34,251 nucleotides of DNA from Rhizobium sp. Q54 (lineage in GTDB: Bacteria > Pseudomonadota > Alphaproteobacteria > Rickettsiales > UBA1997). The translations under genes and the position numbers were made by a program. The notes below the pieces were generated by a model that saw only the letters and a list, made by a program, of their open reading frames with translations, did no database searches and had not been told where the DNA came from. This document shows positions 32,604 to 34,251 of the stretch, in pieces; within the stretch, counting starts at the first letter, position 1; the number at the start of each line of letters is the position of its first letter. The stretch covers positions 1 through 34,251 of the forward strand of contig CAMBXE010000017.1 in the NCBI GenBank assembly GCA_945871805.1. The letters run 5' to 3'.

Positions 32604-33140
32604 ATGAAACTTTTCCAAATTCTTTTTTTAGTTTTTTTGTCGACCAACGCGGCGGCACAAGAGCTCAACCAAACTGCTTTGAACTCGGTGGTGCAGCAGA
32701 TTGTAACTGGTTCTGGTCCGGTAAGCAGAAGTGAGTACGACAAATTTTGGCAGCAATTCGGAATGACAAAAGCTGAAGATAAAGCGCAGTTAATTGATGC
32801 GATGAAGCAGAGATTTGTTTTGGCGCAAGAGTATCAAAGAGAAATTTGGCTTTGTGCCGAACAGGCTTGGAATTCTCGCTCCGTTCCACCATGCATAAAG
32901 GCGCAAAATAAGTTGAGCTTGCTGCGAACGGAAATGAAAAAAAGCGATTCGGAATCTGCACTAAGTCCGATGAGCGATTATTCGGATAAATTATTGAATG
33001 CCGCGGCAAACCGCACATCAATTCAAAATTCAAATGGCACTGGAGAATTGTCGGTAACGCTTGAAATGATTAAATCTACGCGAGACGGGTTGGATAAAAT
33101 GCTGGTGAGATTGGGACAGGTTTTGCGACCTAACTACTAA
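32604..33140 (+). CDS. Small exported protein of unknown function
   Basis: The 178-residue product is not recognised. MKLFQILFLVFLSTNAAAQ is a clear Sec signal peptide, with cleavage expected after AAA or AAQ. The mature part is hydrophilic and probably mostly helical, with two cysteines (WLCAEQAW and PPCIKAQ) that could pair in the periplasm. I start at 32604 because this gives the signal peptide, whereas a longer frame begins inside priA. It follows priA by 37 bp on the same strand and may share its transcript. Confidence 0.75.
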   Translation: MKLFQILFLVFLSTNAAAQELNQTALNSVVQQIVTGSGPVSRSEYDKFWQQFGMTKAEDKAQLIDAMKQRFVLAQEYQREIWLCAEQAWNSRSVPPCIKAQNKLSLLRTEMKKSDSESALSPMSDYSDKLLNAAANRTSIQNSNGTGELSVTLEMIKSTRDGLDKMLVRLGQVLRPNY

Positions 33141-33497
33141 TCAATTTTTATTCCAAAGTGACGCAGTAAGTCTTGAACTCAGATCTGCCTGGAAAAGGGT
33201 CGAAGTTCCATTGCAACTGCTGCAGAAAATGAGAACGAATTTTGTAAAAATCTGCAACAAACTAAAAATCGCGGCAACAATGAAATCAAGGCTTGGCAGC
33301 TTTTTTCTTGTTGGTAGTTATTTTGGTTTATTGACAAGATTTGTGGCGGGGGCCCCAGAGCGCTCCGCAGAAATTGAAAAAATTCACTCAAAATTTGAGC
33401 TATTTTTCCGGTAATTTTAGATAAGGATCAAACCTAAATAATTTGCTTCTCTTCTGCTTGGTTTCGAGTTTTAAAATCTTAAGTTTGACTAATTTTG
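33141..33497. other. Intergenic stretch, possibly one tiny reading frame
   Basis: These 357 bases lie between the exported protein and the MITE. The only frame worth mentioning is 33280-33414 (+), 44 residues starting MKSRLGSFFLVGSYFGLL, with a hydrophobic N-terminus and charged C-terminus. It has no Shine-Dalgarno or known relative, and it is listed separately with low confidence. No RNA gene or family A-E repeat is visible. Confidence 0.5.
33280..33414 (+). CDS. Possible 44-residue protein with hydrophobic N-terminus
   Basis: The frame encodes MKSRLGSFFLVGSYFGLL, then TRFVAGAPERSAEIEKIH and SKFELFFR. Residues 5-20 could be a signal or membrane segment. There is no ribosome-binding site and no recognised family, so this may be chance. 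It is included because the stretch would otherwise be empty. Confidence 0.22.
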   Translation: MKSRLGSFFLVGSYFGLLTRFVAGAPERSAEIEKIHSKFELFFR

Positions 33498-33678
33498 AAC
33501 CCAGATCCGTCATTAGAATTGCGACAGTATCTCGCTAAGCCTTGATTCTATTAACCTCGAGCGAGCACCGCACCGGAAGCGTAGCATGCATACGCTGACG
33601 GAGCGGAGCGGAGAGCGAGGCTAATAGAATTAAGGGTTAGTAGAGATAATGACGTGATTCTAATGACGGATCTGGGTT
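33498..33678. mobile_element. MITE-like 181-bp palindrome, left copy
   Basis: It starts AACCCAGATCCGTCATTAGA and ends with the complement TCTAATGACGGATCTGGGTT. The inverted arms extend about 60 bp with scattered mismatches (CTAAG/CTAACCCTT.ATTCTATTA.CCTCG). The centre carries ACCGGAAGCGTAGCATGCATACGC. No coding capacity is convincing. A near-identical copy in opposite orientation begins at 34104. I could not identify a clear target duplication (a GAA trinucleotide is possible). It interrupts the 3' end of the Fic fragment. Confidence 0.85.
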
Positions 33679-34103
33679 GAATTATCGAGTTAGCGGCGCT
33701 GTAGCTAACATTGAGTGATTTTTGCAGCTCTGCGACGCTAATCATCGGGAATTGAAATAAGGTCACCAGCGCTTGACTTGCTTGGCTTTCTGGCAAGCCG
33801 AAATCTTTCGAAGTGATGATTTTTTTATTTAGTTGCTTTTCCAACTTCTCAATTTCTTTCGCTTTTTTGTAAGCGTCTTTTGTGCTTGCCTTGATTACCT
33901 TGAGGTAAAAAGAAATCCAGCCCTCGAAATCGCCTTCAGTTCTAACCGCATCAAGTTTTTGGCAATATTCAGCGTGATATTTTTTGAAGTAAGTCGATGG
34001 GTAAAGAATTGGCGCGTGAATCACTTTTTCTTTCAACAGCATCAACACAGTCAACAGTCTACCGACGCGACCAATGCCGTCGAAGGCATTAACAATGCGA
34101 TTA
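33679..34103 (-). pseudogene. Fic-family (AMPylation-type) gene fragment
   Basis: Reading the minus strand gives RIVNAFDGIGRVGRLLTVLM, then LLKEKVIHAPILYPSTYFKK and YHAEYCQKLDAVRTEGDFEG. This matches the C-terminal half of Fic proteins of the type with a wHTH tail. The catalytic motif HPFxDGNGRxGR has decayed: the His is Asn, one residue is missing and GNGR is GIGR. Everything upstream of this motif is missing, replaced by a MITE copy. The wHTH (VAELQKSLNVSYSAANSII) is cut off by the other copy. The piece is therefore truncated at both ends and catalytically dead. Any apparent ATG start inside it is accidental. Confidence 0.85.
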
Positions 34104-34251
34104 AACCCAGATCCGTCATTAGAATCACGCCATTATCTCTACTAACCCTTAATTCTATTAGCCTCGTTCTCTGCTCCACTCCGTCAGCGTATGCATGCTA
34201 CGCTTCCGGTGCGGTGCTCGTCCGAGACTAATAGAATTAAGGCTTAGCGAG
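34104..34251. mobile_element. MITE-like palindrome, right copy (cut by window end)
   Basis: It begins AACCCAGATCCGTCATTAGA and follows the reverse complement of the left copy over all 148 visible bases with about ten differences. About 33 more bases should lie beyond the window edge. Together the two copies bracket the Fic fragment in inverted orientation, like a composite element without a transposase. Confidence 0.83.

Noticed and set aside
33498-33678. Protein-coding frames through the MITE (ending ...SGAVLARG)
   Set aside because: The same peptide appears from both copies because of the inverted repeat; it is a translation of the palindrome and has no start of its own.
33498-34251. Complete composite transposon
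   Set aside because: No transposase is encoded within or between the two palindromes and the right copy runs off the window, so only a MITE-like or fragment-capture interpretation is supported.
1-34251. tRNA, rRNA or riboswitch genes
   Set aside because: No cloverleaf, conserved TPsiC arm or rRNA motif was recognised in any intergenic gap, most of which are short or filled by palindromic repeats; this was by eye only, and a covariance-model search would settle it.

Overview
The window looks like a chromosomal segment of a moderately AT-rich alphaproteobacterium, probably host-associated and in the Rickettsiales/Holosporales neighbourhood. That placement is inferred from gene content (PutA without a DNA-binding domain, PutP, PccA, UbiA/UbiB, single-domain transaldolase, a leucine-rich-repeat protein with an organelle-like N-terminus, a Fic remnant) and above all from dense palindromic repeats. 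Some of these repeats lie in frame inside protein genes, as Rickettsia palindromic elements do. NadD, glutamine-dependent NadE and PanD are retained, so the genome is not extremely reduced. No tRNA, rRNA or CRISPR array was seen.

Layout. 1-780: decayed IS5-type transposase start and a hexamer microsatellite, otherwise no gene. 781-6101: putA and putP (minus), proline uptake and oxidation, separated by a large palindromic repeat. 6241-8226: LRR plus PcfJ-like protein (minus), divergent from parB (8308-9213). 9262-11469: tatD, nadD, ubiA (minus). 11561-17516: pccA, RDD membrane protein, gltX and an ABC exporter (plus), with palindromes between several of them and a duplicated 3' end on the ABC gene. 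17792-20826: nadE and gabD-like dehydrogenase (minus). 20893-25952: small membrane protein, ubiB, acs, panD, rluD (plus), in part translationally coupled. 26041-28290: tsaE, xthA, eamA (minus). 28299-29618: exported transglutaminase-like protein. 29723-30388: transaldolase (minus). 30464-33140: priA and a small exported protein. 33498-34251: a Fic fragment between two inverted copies of a roughly 181-bp MITE-like palindrome.

How the genes fit together. Most are housekeeping functions: central carbon entry (proline, acetate, propionyl-CoA, succinate semialdehyde), NAD and pantothenate synthesis, ubiquinone, and DNA replication and repair. The distinctive biology is the repeat load. I separate five palindrome families: A (GGACCCCG-n-CGGGGTGACA), B (GGTTGAGCGGAGTCGAAACC), C (CTGGATCCCCGC), D (GTCATTGCGAG) and E (TTTTGAGCAC). 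There is also the 181-bp MITE. Family A inserts twice in acs and once in priA with the reading frame open. Families A and B supply the stop codons of xthA and tsaE. Family C sits between two copies of the end of the ABC gene. The LRR/PcfJ protein is the best candidate for an unusual host-directed protein.
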